From assembly GCF_039522935.1 (NCBI RefSeq), contig NZ_BAAAEI010000001.1, positions 252,755 to 316,754 on the forward strand: a stretch of DNA of 64,000 nt, in the 5' to 3' direction. Made by a program: the position numbers and the translations under genes. Below, in pieces: positions 9,032-16,520 of this stretch. Under the pieces are notes generated by a model. The model did not search any database and was not told the origin of the DNA. It saw only the letters and a list, made by a program, of their open reading frames with translations. Each line of letters begins with the position of its first letter. The stretch's first letter is position 1. This DNA comes from Bowmanella denitrificans (GTDB taxonomy: Bacteria > Pseudomonadota > Gammaproteobacteria > Enterobacterales > Alteromonadaceae).

Positions 9032-12000
9032 ATGTCCAATACCGAAGCCAAAGAACAGGGCCTGATAGCCTTTTTTGCCCGTAACACGGTGGCGGCCAAC
9101 CTGATGATGTGGTTTATCATCGTCATGGGCCTGGTGAGCTTTTTCACCATCCAGCGCCAGATGTTCCCCAATATTGAAATTAACTACATCAATATCAGTG
9201 CCACCTATCGCGGCGCTTCGCCGCAGGAAATTGAAGAAGGCATACTGATCAAGATTGAAGAATCTTTAAAGGATGTCACCGAAATTAAACGTCTGGTGTC
9301 CCGTGCCTTTCGCAACAGCGGTCGGGTTACTCTGGAGATTCATACCAAGGAAGATATCACCGATGTGCTGGACAAGGTCAAACTGCGGGTCGACAGTATT
9401 GCCACCTTCCCGGCCGGCATGGAACCTGTCACGGTTTCACAGGAAGAATTCCGCCAGGACGTGATTGAAATGGCGGTGGTGGGCGACCTGCCCCTCAAAG
9501 ACCTGAAAACCATTGCCATTCAGATGGAGCGCGAACTGTTACAACTAGGCAATGTGTCGCTGGTGAATCTGGATGCACCGGATGATGAAATCGCGGTGGA
9601 AATCAAACCCGAGATGCTGCGCCGCTACAATCTGACCCTGGACGATGTGGCCACCGCTATTCGTCGTTACTCGGCCAATATCTCGGCCGGCCAGATCCGC
9701 ACCGATTCAGGCATTATTGCCGTGCGGGTGGAAAATCAATATTACAATGGTGACGAGTTCCGCAATATACCGGTCAAAATAGGTGCAAACGGAGCCAAGG
9801 TATTGCTACAGGATGTCGCGTTTATTCAGGACGACCTGACAGAAGGCGAACGCTATTTCAAATACTCGGGTGAAAACGCCATCTTTATGTCGGTAAAAGC
9901 CACCAAGGACCAGAATATGGTGCCGGTGGCCAAATCAGTGAAAGACTTTATCGACCATCGTAACCAGACGCTGCCACATGGAGTGGAAATGCGCGTGCTG
10001 GTGGATATGACCTATTACCTCAATGCCCGTCTGGATATGATGCTCAACAACCTGTGGCAGGGTGCCATTCTGGTTGCACTGATGCTGACCCTGTTCCTGC
10101 GCTTCCGCCTGGCATTCTGGGTTATGGTGGGTCTGCCGGTATGTTTCCTCGGGGCGGTAATGATGATGCCGGTGTTCGGGGTTACCATCAATATTCTGTC
10201 GCTGTTCGCCTTTATTATGGTACTGGGGATCGTGGTGGATGACGCCATCGTGATAGGGGAAAGTGCCTACACCGAAATAGAAAACAAAGGGCCGGGGGTG
10301 GAGAACGTTATCCGTGGCGCCAAACGGGTGGCCACGCCTGCCACCTTCGGCGTACTGACCACTATTGCCGTATTTGCCCCCTTTGTGTTCAGTAAGGGAC
10401 CAGAAGGCACGTTCTTTGTCATTATCGCCACTATGGTGATCTTGTGTCTGAGTTTCAGCCTGATTGAATCTAAGCTGATTCTGCCTGCGCACATTGCCCA
10501 CATCGATTTTAAGCCGGTAAAACCCGGCAGTTGGCGTGATCGCTTCAACCAGCGTTTCTTCGGTTTCGTCAATGGTCCTTACCGCAACTTTGTGACCCGC
10601 TGTGTGGAGTGGCGCTGGCTGACCTTATGCGGTTTTATTGCCATGCTGATCATCAGTTGGGCGCTGATTTCCGCCAACCACGTGCGTATGGTGCCCACCC
10701 CAAAAGTGCCGCACGATTTCCCGTCGGTCAGCATCGAAATGAATGAGACGGTATCTGACGAAGCCACTATCGATGCATTGAAAATAGTGGAAGCGGCTAT
10801 CTGGCAGGTGGATAAAGAGATTGCCGCCGAATACGGTAGCGGCATGGTTAAGGACCTGCTGGCCTTTAACCAGGGCCGCACCGAAGCGCGTATAGTAGTG
10901 CCGCTGGTAGACGAAGACCAACGTCACTTCACCGCCTTTGAGCTGGCCCGCCGCTGGCGTGAGAAAATTCCGGAGATTCCCGGTATGAAGTCCTTTACCA
11001 TTCAGGATGATGTGAACGGTGGCGGTGACGACGGAGAATTTGGTTATCTGTTATTTGGTTCAGATATCAAAACCCTGAATGAAGCCGGTCGTTATTTCAT
11101 TGGCAAGTTGCAGGAACAGGAAGGCTTGTTCGATGTCAGCTCCACCATTGACCCGGCCAGCAAAGAGATCCAGATGCAGTTGTTGCCGGTGGCCTATGAC
11201 CTGGGCCTGGATTTAACCAGTATTGCCAACCAGATTGGCGACAGCTTCTATGGCAGCGAAGCGCAGCGGGTCATTCGGGGCACCGAAGAAGTGCGCGTGA
11301 TGGTGCGCTATCCTAAGCTGACCCGCGAACAGTTTGCCGAACTGAAATATGCCATTATCCAGACGCCATCTGGTAAGGAAGTGATGCTGGGCGACGTCGT
11401 GACCCTGAGCGAACAGCCAGGCATCAGCTATATCCGCCGCGAAGGTGGGTATCGCAGCGTGTATGTGTGGGGCAATATTGACGAAGAAAAGATTGAGCCC
11501 AATGCCGTGGTCAAAACCATTGAGGATAAACTGCTGCCAGATATGCAGGCGATGTTCCCCTCAGTGAAAACCGAACTGGGTGGCGATATTGCTGAACAGC
11601 AGGCCCAGCAAAACGAACAGATGATGTTCTTCATTGCCGGCATGATCATCGTCTACATCCTGTTGGCTGTGCCGCTGAAGAGTTACGGCCAGCCCATTAT
11701 CATTATGTCGGTGATCCCTTTCAGCCTGACCGGCGCCATTTGGGGGCACTTCCTGTTCGGGCTGGATTTAAGCATGATGTCTACTTTTGGCCTGATAGCC
11801 GCGGCCGGGGTGGTGATCAACGACAGTCTGGTAATGACCGATTTTATCAATCAGCGCCGCGCCGAAGGACACCGCATATTGGATGCGGTGCTCGAAGCAG
11901 GTTGTGCCAGATTCAGGGCCATCACCCTGACCTCTATCACCACCTTCGCCGGGGTATTGCCGATTATGTTTGAAACCAGCCTGCAGGCCAGGTTTGTAAT

Positions 12001-12184
12001 TCCCATGGCGGTCGCATTGGGTTTTGCGGTGATGTACGCCACCCTGGTGACCTTGTTGCTGGTGCCTTGCCTGTATCTGATTCTGGAAGACCTGCGTAAA
12101 CCCTTCAGATATATACGCACAAAGCTGGGTGGCAAGCTCGCCCAGCAGGAAAGCCAGGACCCGGCCTTAGGCAAAAGCCACTAA
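9032..12184 (+). CDS. RND efflux permease (AcrB/HAE1-like)
   Basis: A 1050-residue RND transporter with the typical twofold layout: TM1, a large periplasmic loop, TM2-6, TM7, a second loop, TM8-12. TM4 carries LGIVVDDAIVIGES, with the paired Asp residues used for proton coupling, and the motif GASPQEIEEGI opens the porter domain. The second half has GLIAAAGVVINDSLVMTDFIN. Length and motifs are those of a full HAE-type drug or toxic-compound exporter. Starts nine bases after the adaptor gene and ends directly before a strong rho-independent terminator. No regulator is adjacent, so control is unclear. Confidence 0.93.
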   Translation: MSNTEAKEQGLIAFFARNTVAANLMMWFIIVMGLVSFFTIQRQMFPNIEINYINISATYRGASPQEIEEGILIKIEESLKDVTEIKRLVSRAFRNSGRVTLEIHTKEDITDVLDKVKLRVDSIATFPAGMEPVTVSQEEFRQDVIEMAVVGDLPLKDLKTIAIQMERELLQLGNVSLVNLDAPDDEIAVEIKPEMLRRYNLTLDDVATAIRRYSANISAGQIRTDSGIIAVRVENQYYNGDEFRNIPVKIGANGAKVLLQDVAFIQDDLTEGERYFKYSGENAIFMSVKATKDQNMVPVAKSVKDFIDHRNQTLPHGVEMRVLVDMTYYLNARLDMMLNNLWQGAILVALMLTLFLRFRLAFWVMVGLPVCFLGAVMMMPVFGVTINILSLFAFIMVLGIVVDDAIVIGESAYTEIENKGPGVENVIRGAKRVATPATFGVLTTIAVFAPFVFSKGPEGTFFVIIATMVILCLSFSLIESKLILPAHIAHIDFKPVKPGSWRDRFNQRFFGFVNGPYRNFVTRCVEWRWLTLCGFIAMLIISWALISANHVRMVPTPKVPHDFPSVSIEMNETVSDEATIDALKIVEAAIWQVDKEIAAEYGSGMVKDLLAFNQGRTEARIVVPLVDEDQRHFTAFELARRWREKIPEIPGMKSFTIQDDVNGGGDDGEFGYLLFGSDIKTLNEAGRYFIGKLQEQEGLFDVSSTIDPASKEIQMQLLPVAYDLGLDLTSIANQIGDSFYGSEAQRVIRGTEEVRVMVRYPKLTREQFAELKYAIIQTPSGKEVMLGDVVTLSEQPGISYIRREGGYRSVYVWGNIDEEKIEPNAVVKTIEDKLLPDMQAMFPSVKTELGGDIAEQQAQQNEQMMFFIAGMIIVYILLAVPLKSYGQPIIIMSVIPFSLTGAIWGHFLFGLDLSMMSTFGLIAAAGVVINDSLVMTDFINQRRAEGHRILDAVLEAGCARFRAITLTSITTFAGVLPIMFETSLQARFVIPMAVALGFAVMYATLVTLLLVPCLYLILEDLRKPFRYIRTKLGGKLAQQESQDPALGKSH

Positions 12185-12188
12185 TACC

Positions 12189-12216
12189 AAGCCCGTCAAA
12201 CGACGGGCTTTTTATT
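12189..12216 (+). terminator. Rho-independent terminator after RND operon
   Basis: AAGCCCGTC - AAAC - GACGGGCTT forms a perfect 9-bp stem, followed by TTTATT. It begins five bases after the RND permease stop. On the minus strand the same hairpin lies at the very end of the binding-protein gene (stop at 12212) and may serve both. Confidence 0.85.
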
Positions 12217-13288
12217 GCATTTCAAGACTCAGCGTGGCCGCCAGCGAATCAATACGCATAGGCAGTGGCTCTGCAGTATAGCGGCGGCTAAGCAGGCGAA
12301 AATCCAAGGCAGAATATTGACCGGCTTGCATAAACGGCATCAGACGCTTTGCTGCTGCCGACTGATTGCTGACGGAAATAGGTAACGTAATCTGCGGTTG
12401 ACTTTGCAAGTCACGCAATCCGGCAAAATGTTCATCCAGCATCACCAGGGCCAGACTGCCCAGGGCCATGTGGCCACCAAAGCTGATATAGTCAGCAGGC
12501 ACATGTGCGGGCTTTTGATCCCAGTTAATACCGGCAAAGCGAGTATGGTTGAGCACATCCACCCCGGCTTCCCGAGCCGCGCGCACCGCACCAAATGCCA
12601 TGGGATCATTTGCTGCCCATACCGCATCAATGGGTGCCAGTCGTTTAAACAGTGCAAAAGCCACCCGATATGCCTGCGCTTCTGACCAGTTGCCATAATC
12701 CTGGTGGACCAATTCAATCTGACCGGGAAACTGATTAATAGCCTGCAGCATGCCCTGGCTGCGCTGTATGGATGACGAAGAGTGACGATCACCGTGAATA
12801 GCCAGCAGTCTGAGCGGCCGACGATGATTGGCCGCCAGCAGCGCTGTCACCATCTGATAGCCGGTATCCGCCAGGTCGGCACAAAGGGCACCAAGATAAA
12901 ACCTTAACTGACGCCCCTGTAGGGCCGCTGTCAGGTCATTGTTAACCAGAAAGTAAGGGATTGCGGCACGCTCCAGGAGCGGCCAGTGCTGGTCCAGTAC
13001 CCCATTTTCATTCACCAGCAGCAGATAATCGGGACGCTTCTTGATGGCCTGATGCAACAACGCCACCATCTGCACTCTGTCTCTTTGGGCGTAGTCAATA
13101 TGCAGGTCAACATCCAAATCTTCGGCAGCAGCCCGCATCAAGCCACTGGTTGCCCCCCAAAAATCGCCGGTATGATCAGTTTGCGCTGAGCCTGGGTTAA
13201 TAAACAACACTTTCGGGCCCGGAGCAGCATAAAGACAGGGATTGACCAACCAGCATAAAACCAACAAGGTAGCACGGCTCAATAACAA
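12212..13288 (-). CDS. Periplasmic sugar-binding-like protein (Peripla_BP_4 type)
   Basis: A 358-residue secreted protein: signal peptide MLLSRATLLVLCWLVNPCLYA, then a type I periplasmic-binding fold like the ribose/LacI group, with FINPGSAQTDHTGDFW at the first strand, DYLLLVNENG and AAIPYFLVNND in the N-lobe, LLAIHGDRHSSSSIQRSQGM and AVWAANDPMAFGAVRAAREAGVDVL split across the second lobe. No ABC permease or ATPase is adjacent, so it may act as a sensor partner rather than a transporter subunit. It is divergent from the MocR gene; a TAGAGCCAG element in the intergenic region resembles half of the motif found at 15465 and 16420 in reverse orientation. Confidence 0.75.
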   Translation of the reverse strand: MLLSRATLLVLCWLVNPCLYAAPGPKVLFINPGSAQTDHTGDFWGATSGLMRAAAEDLDVDLHIDYAQRDRVQMVALLHQAIKKRPDYLLLVNENGVLDQHWPLLERAAIPYFLVNNDLTAALQGRQLRFYLGALCADLADTGYQMVTALLAANHRRPLRLLAIHGDRHSSSSIQRSQGMLQAINQFPGQIELVHQDYGNWSEAQAYRVAFALFKRLAPIDAVWAANDPMAFGAVRAAREAGVDVLNHTRFAGINWDQKPAHVPADYISFGGHMALGSLALVMLDEHFAGLRDLQSQPQITLPISVSNQSAAAKRLMPFMQAGQYSALDFRLLSRRYTAEPLPMRIDSLAATLSLEMQ

Positions 13289-13634
13289 AAGGGTTCTGCA
13301 GACCAGTGTTTCGTAATCACTAACATAGCGTAAATTGCTATCTCCGTCAGGCCATTTGCCGAGCGGATACTCCTTCCTCCCCAGGCAGAGAAGATGTTAG
13401 TACCAGACATTGTTCGCAATTAGAGCCAGATAACACTTAGAGGTCATTCCATGGATCGACAAAATAGGCCCTATACCATTGATTATTAAAATAATTAGCC
13501 CACTTACCGTTGTTACAATAGCGGCGGCATTGCTCAAGATAACCGCAGAATAATTCACTGTCCCTATTGTCAGCGGTGGGAAAACCAGATTAGGTTAGGT
13601 CCAACAGTGCCAGTTATCAGTCCAGAAGTTGCCT
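13289..13634. other. Divergent intergenic region with possible MocR half-site
   Basis: About 345 bases without a gene between the binding protein (minus) and the MocR regulator (plus). The stretch 13421-13432, TAGAGCCAGATA, is 10/12 identical to the reverse complement of the AAACTGGCTCTA half of the motif at 15465-15495. The other half (ATGGGGCCA expected ten bases on) is poorly matched. The rest is AT-rich and presumably holds two promoters. Confidence 0.4.
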
Positions 13635-15446
13635 ATGCCGTCACTCAACACCTTGCTGATCCATGTCGACCACGGCGACAGAGCAGAAAGCCTGCAAAGC
13701 CAGATCCGGCGTCAATTTGTGGATAATATCCTGACCGGCGCGTTGCCAGGTGGCCGCAAAGTCCCTTCCTCGCGCAAGTTGGCAGAGCAGTTGAAGGTGT
13801 CACGTAATACCATAGTGCTGGTATACACCAGCCTGATGGAAGAGGGTTTTCTGGTCAGCCGTGAGCGCAGCGGTATTTTTGTCAATGAACAGCTCAGCCC
13901 GGCTCGCCCACAAACCAGCAACATTGCGTTAAAGTCAACCAGCGCCAGACCTTCCTTGCACCTGCCAGGTCGTTTGCTGGGCACCTCGCAACATAGTCTG
14001 GTGCGCAACTGGCGGGACTATCGCTTCCCCTTTGTGGACGGCGTGTTCGATATCTCGCTCTATCCGGTCCGGGAGCTAAAAGATGCCAACGCCAGGGCCA
14101 ATGCCAGTAGTGAAATACTGCAGTGGTCCCAACTGCAGCATGACTGTGACGACCCCATGCTACTGGAACAGATTCAAACCCGCATTTTGCCAAGACGGGG
14201 GATAAGCGCCAGTGCAGACGAAATCCTGATCACCGCGGGCTCACAGCAAGCGCTGTTTCTGGTCACCCAGTTATTAGCAGATCACAATACCCGTGCGGCC
14301 TTAGAAGAGCCGGGCTTTCCTGAAGCCAGGGAATTGTTCCGTCAGCGTACCGACAAACTGGTTTATCAGGGACTGGATCTGCAGGGGATGGTAGTTGACG
14401 ACAAGCTCAAGGGGTGCGATCTGATCTACACCACACCCAGCCATCAAACTCCCACCAGTGTGACCATGTCGCTAGCCAGACGTCAGGCTCTGTTAGACCT
14501 GGCTGTGCAGCAGGACAGCCTGATCATCGAAGACGATTTTGAGTTTGAAAGCAACTTTCTCGGCCAGCCTCATCCAGCCCTTCGCAGCCTCAGTGGTGGA
14601 AATCGGGTGGTGTATCTGTCCTGTTTGTCCAAAGTGCTGGCAGCCGGTCTGCAAATCAGTTTTGTGGTAGCCGAAGCAGAGGTGATTGCAGAACTGCGCA
14701 AGTTGCGCAAGCTGGTGTGTCGGACACCCTCATTAAATAATCAGCGCACCGCCGCTCACTTTCTTGCCCTGGGTTATTACGATGCCTTTATGATGCAAGT
14801 GCATAAAACCATCTATGAGCGCTGGCTGACCCTGCGCGAGGCTCTGAACATTTACCTGCCCAACTCCATCAACACCGGGCCCATTTTTGGCGGCAGCGCA
14901 TATTGGATAACAGGCCCCAAAGAACTGGACGACAGCTATCTGCTGGATGCAGCGGCCAAGCAGGGCATTCTGCTGGAACCGGTACGTAGGTATTTTGCCG
15001 CCGAACAAGCACCGAAAAACTGTTTCCGCATGGGAGTAACCAGTATTAGTGCTGACCGAATTAAAGAAGGAGTGCGAAAACTGGCACAACTGATCCGTGA
15101 TTTGGTAGCTGACCACGAAGAAAACCTGTCTACAGCCAAGGGCAGGTTATTAAGCCAGTCCGAGCTGGAAAACCGTCTGCCTGGCATGACCTTGTGCTGT
15201 GAAATGGTCTACGGTGTGCCTTGTGAGATCCGTCTTCTGGCAGATGGACAAATGGAAGGTGCAACCGGTGGCTATAATCCGGAAGTAGACCAAGGCCGAT
15301 GGTGGATAAAAGACGGTATGTATTATCGCCAGTGGCAGTTGTGGGGCTACGGTGAAACCCACGGCTATTACGTGATTGTGGATGGCAATGAGATGAAGTG
15401 GTTTGATGCCAATTATCGCCTGGTACGCAAGCTCAGCATAGTTTGA
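13635..15446 (+). CDS. MocR-family regulator: GntR winged helix + PLP aminotransferase-like domain, extra C-terminal domain
   Basis: 603 residues. The first 80 form a GntR winged helix (RQFVDNILTGALPGGRKVPS, SRKLAEQLKVSRNTIVLVY). Next is a fold-type I aminotransferase-like domain with a probable PLP lysine in YLSCLSKVLAAGLQISF (Lys333) and the EDDFEFES segment. GabR, PdxR and other MocR regulators have this architecture and are usually near 470-500 residues; here about 103 extra residues follow (from about residue 500), rich in Trp and Tyr, with GRWWIKDGMYYRQWQLWGYG and KWFDANYRLVRKL. This tail is not a standard part of the family. A TTG lies six bases upstream in frame. The gene heads the nitrilase/receptor block and is its likely local regulator. 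Confidence 0.88.
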   Translation: MPSLNTLLIHVDHGDRAESLQSQIRRQFVDNILTGALPGGRKVPSSRKLAEQLKVSRNTIVLVYTSLMEEGFLVSRERSGIFVNEQLSPARPQTSNIALKSTSARPSLHLPGRLLGTSQHSLVRNWRDYRFPFVDGVFDISLYPVRELKDANARANASSEILQWSQLQHDCDDPMLLEQIQTRILPRRGISASADEILITAGSQQALFLVTQLLADHNTRAALEEPGFPEARELFRQRTDKLVYQGLDLQGMVVDDKLKGCDLIYTTPSHQTPTSVTMSLARRQALLDLAVQQDSLIIEDDFEFESNFLGQPHPALRSLSGGNRVVYLSCLSKVLAAGLQISFVVAEAEVIAELRKLRKLVCRTPSLNNQRTAAHFLALGYYDAFMMQVHKTIYERWLTLREALNIYLPNSINTGPIFGGSAYWITGPKELDDSYLLDAAAKQGILLEPVRRYFAAEQAPKNCFRMGVTSISADRIKEGVRKLAQLIRDLVADHEENLSTAKGRLLSQSELENRLPGMTLCCEMVYGVPCEIRLLADGQMEGATGGYNPEVDQGRWWIKDGMYYRQWQLWGYGETHGYYVIVDGNEMKWFDANYRLVRKLSIV

Positions 15447-15464
15447 TCACCACCAGCCCCAATT

Positions 15465-15495
15465 TGGCCCCATCATTTAACAAAAACTGGCTCTA
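15465..15495 (+). promoter_or_regulatory. Bipartite motif, copy A (probable MocR operator) before nitrilase gene
   Basis: TGGCCCCAT, ten bases, then AAACTGGCTCTA. The same two halves with the same ten-base gap recur at 16420-16450 before the TonB receptor. The halves themselves resemble each other (CTGGC core), giving a direct-repeat arrangement as in GabR/PdxR-type operators. It ends 59 bases before the nitrilase start. Confidence 0.6.
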
Positions 15496-15554
15496 CAGCC
15501 AGCCAGCTAAAATGCCTATTGTGCTAGTAAACCGCGCCTGTACTGGAAGACCTT

Positions 15555-16394
15555 ATGGATCATTTTTCCCTTGCCGCCATGCAACTTGCATTACCGCCTG
15601 GCAATAACCTGGCGCTGATCAGCCAGAAAATCCGCCACGCCAAAGCAAGATTTCCCTGGCTGAATATGCTGGTACTCAGCGAGCTGTGTATTGATGGTCC
15701 ATCCATTACGCACGCAGTAGCTTTCCCGTCTCAGGCCGAGCAAGCCTTACAAGCACTGGCTAGTGAACTGAATGTGTGGATTGTCACAGGCTCTCAGTTC
15801 GAACAAGCCGATGGCCAGGTGTACAACACCAGCTCTGTGATTAATTGTCAGGGACAATTGCTCAATCGCTATCGCAAGTTATTCCCGTTCCAGCCGTATG
15901 AACAAGGAGTCACGCCGGGTCGCGACTTTGTGGTGTTTGACACCCCTGCCGGGCGTATTGGGCTGGCTATCTGTTATGACCTATGGTTTCCGGAAGTGGC
16001 CCGAGCATTGGTTTGCATGGGTGCCGAAGTGCTGCTCTATCCGACCATGACAGGCACCATAGACAGGGCCCAGGAGCTAAATATGGCCCTGGCCACTGCG
16101 GCCATGCAGCAATGCTATGTGGTGGCGGTTAACGGTGCTGGCAGCCATGGCAATGGTCAGTCCATTGTGGTGGGGCCCGATGGTCGCTGCCTGCATCAGG
16201 CCGGAGAGAACGAAGAGATTATTCCTCTGGAACTGGATCTCGGTTGGGTCAGGCGCAGTCGAAAACGTGGCCTGGACAACCTTGGACAGCCACTGAAAAG
16301 CTTTCGCGACAGCCAGGTGGTGTTTCCTCAGTACCAGCAAGACAGTCCGTTGGCCGCATTGAACGACCTGGGACCACTGACCATACCAGATTAA
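15555..16394 (+). CDS. Nitrilase-superfamily carbon-nitrogen hydrolase
   Basis: A 279-residue cytoplasmic protein with the full nitrilase catalytic triad: Glu43 in LVLSELCIDG, Lys108 in NRYRKLFPFQPYE, and nucleophile Cys140 in GLAICYDLWFPE. Length and motifs fit the amidase-like branches (aliphatic amidase, N-carbamoyl amidase, omega-amidase) rather than true nitrilases. It follows the MocR gene after a probable operator and precedes the receptor operon, which has a copy of the same operator. The context suggests hydrolysis of an amide taken up by, or released after, the receptor system. The precise substrate cannot be inferred from sequence alone. Confidence 0.9.
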   Translation: MDHFSLAAMQLALPPGNNLALISQKIRHAKARFPWLNMLVLSELCIDGPSITHAVAFPSQAEQALQALASELNVWIVTGSQFEQADGQVYNTSSVINCQGQLLNRYRKLFPFQPYEQGVTPGRDFVVFDTPAGRIGLAICYDLWFPEVARALVCMGAEVLLYPTMTGTIDRAQELNMALATAAMQQCYVVAVNGAGSHGNGQSIVVGPDGRCLHQAGENEEIIPLELDLGWVRRSRKRGLDNLGQPLKSFRDSQVVFPQYQQDSPLAALNDLGPLTIPD

Positions 16395-16419
16395 CAACCA
16401 TCAGTTTAGCGCCTGAAAC

Positions 16420-16450
16420 TGGCCCCATAGATAGAGCCAAACTGGCGCTA
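16420..16450 (+). promoter_or_regulatory. Bipartite motif, copy B (probable MocR operator) before receptor operon
   Basis: TGGCCCCAT, ten bases, then AAACTGGCGCTA: identical to copy A at 15465-15495 except one base in the second half, with the same spacing. It ends 70 bases before the TonB receptor start. Conservation of both halves while the ten-base gap differs completely argues for protein binding rather than recent duplication. Confidence 0.6.
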
Positions 16451-16467
16451 GGGCGACACAACTGGTT

Positions 16468-16491
16468 GTTCTAGGCTGAACCCACTAGAAC
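16468..16491. promoter_or_regulatory. Inverted repeat in receptor promoter region
   Basis: GTTCTAG - 10 bases - CTAGAAC is a perfect 7-bp inverted repeat between the bipartite motif and the receptor start. It could be a second operator or a leader hairpin. No copy was seen before the nitrilase gene. Confidence 0.35.
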
Positions 16492-16520
16492 AAAAAAACA
16501 TCCCTTGCCGGAGAAAAAAG

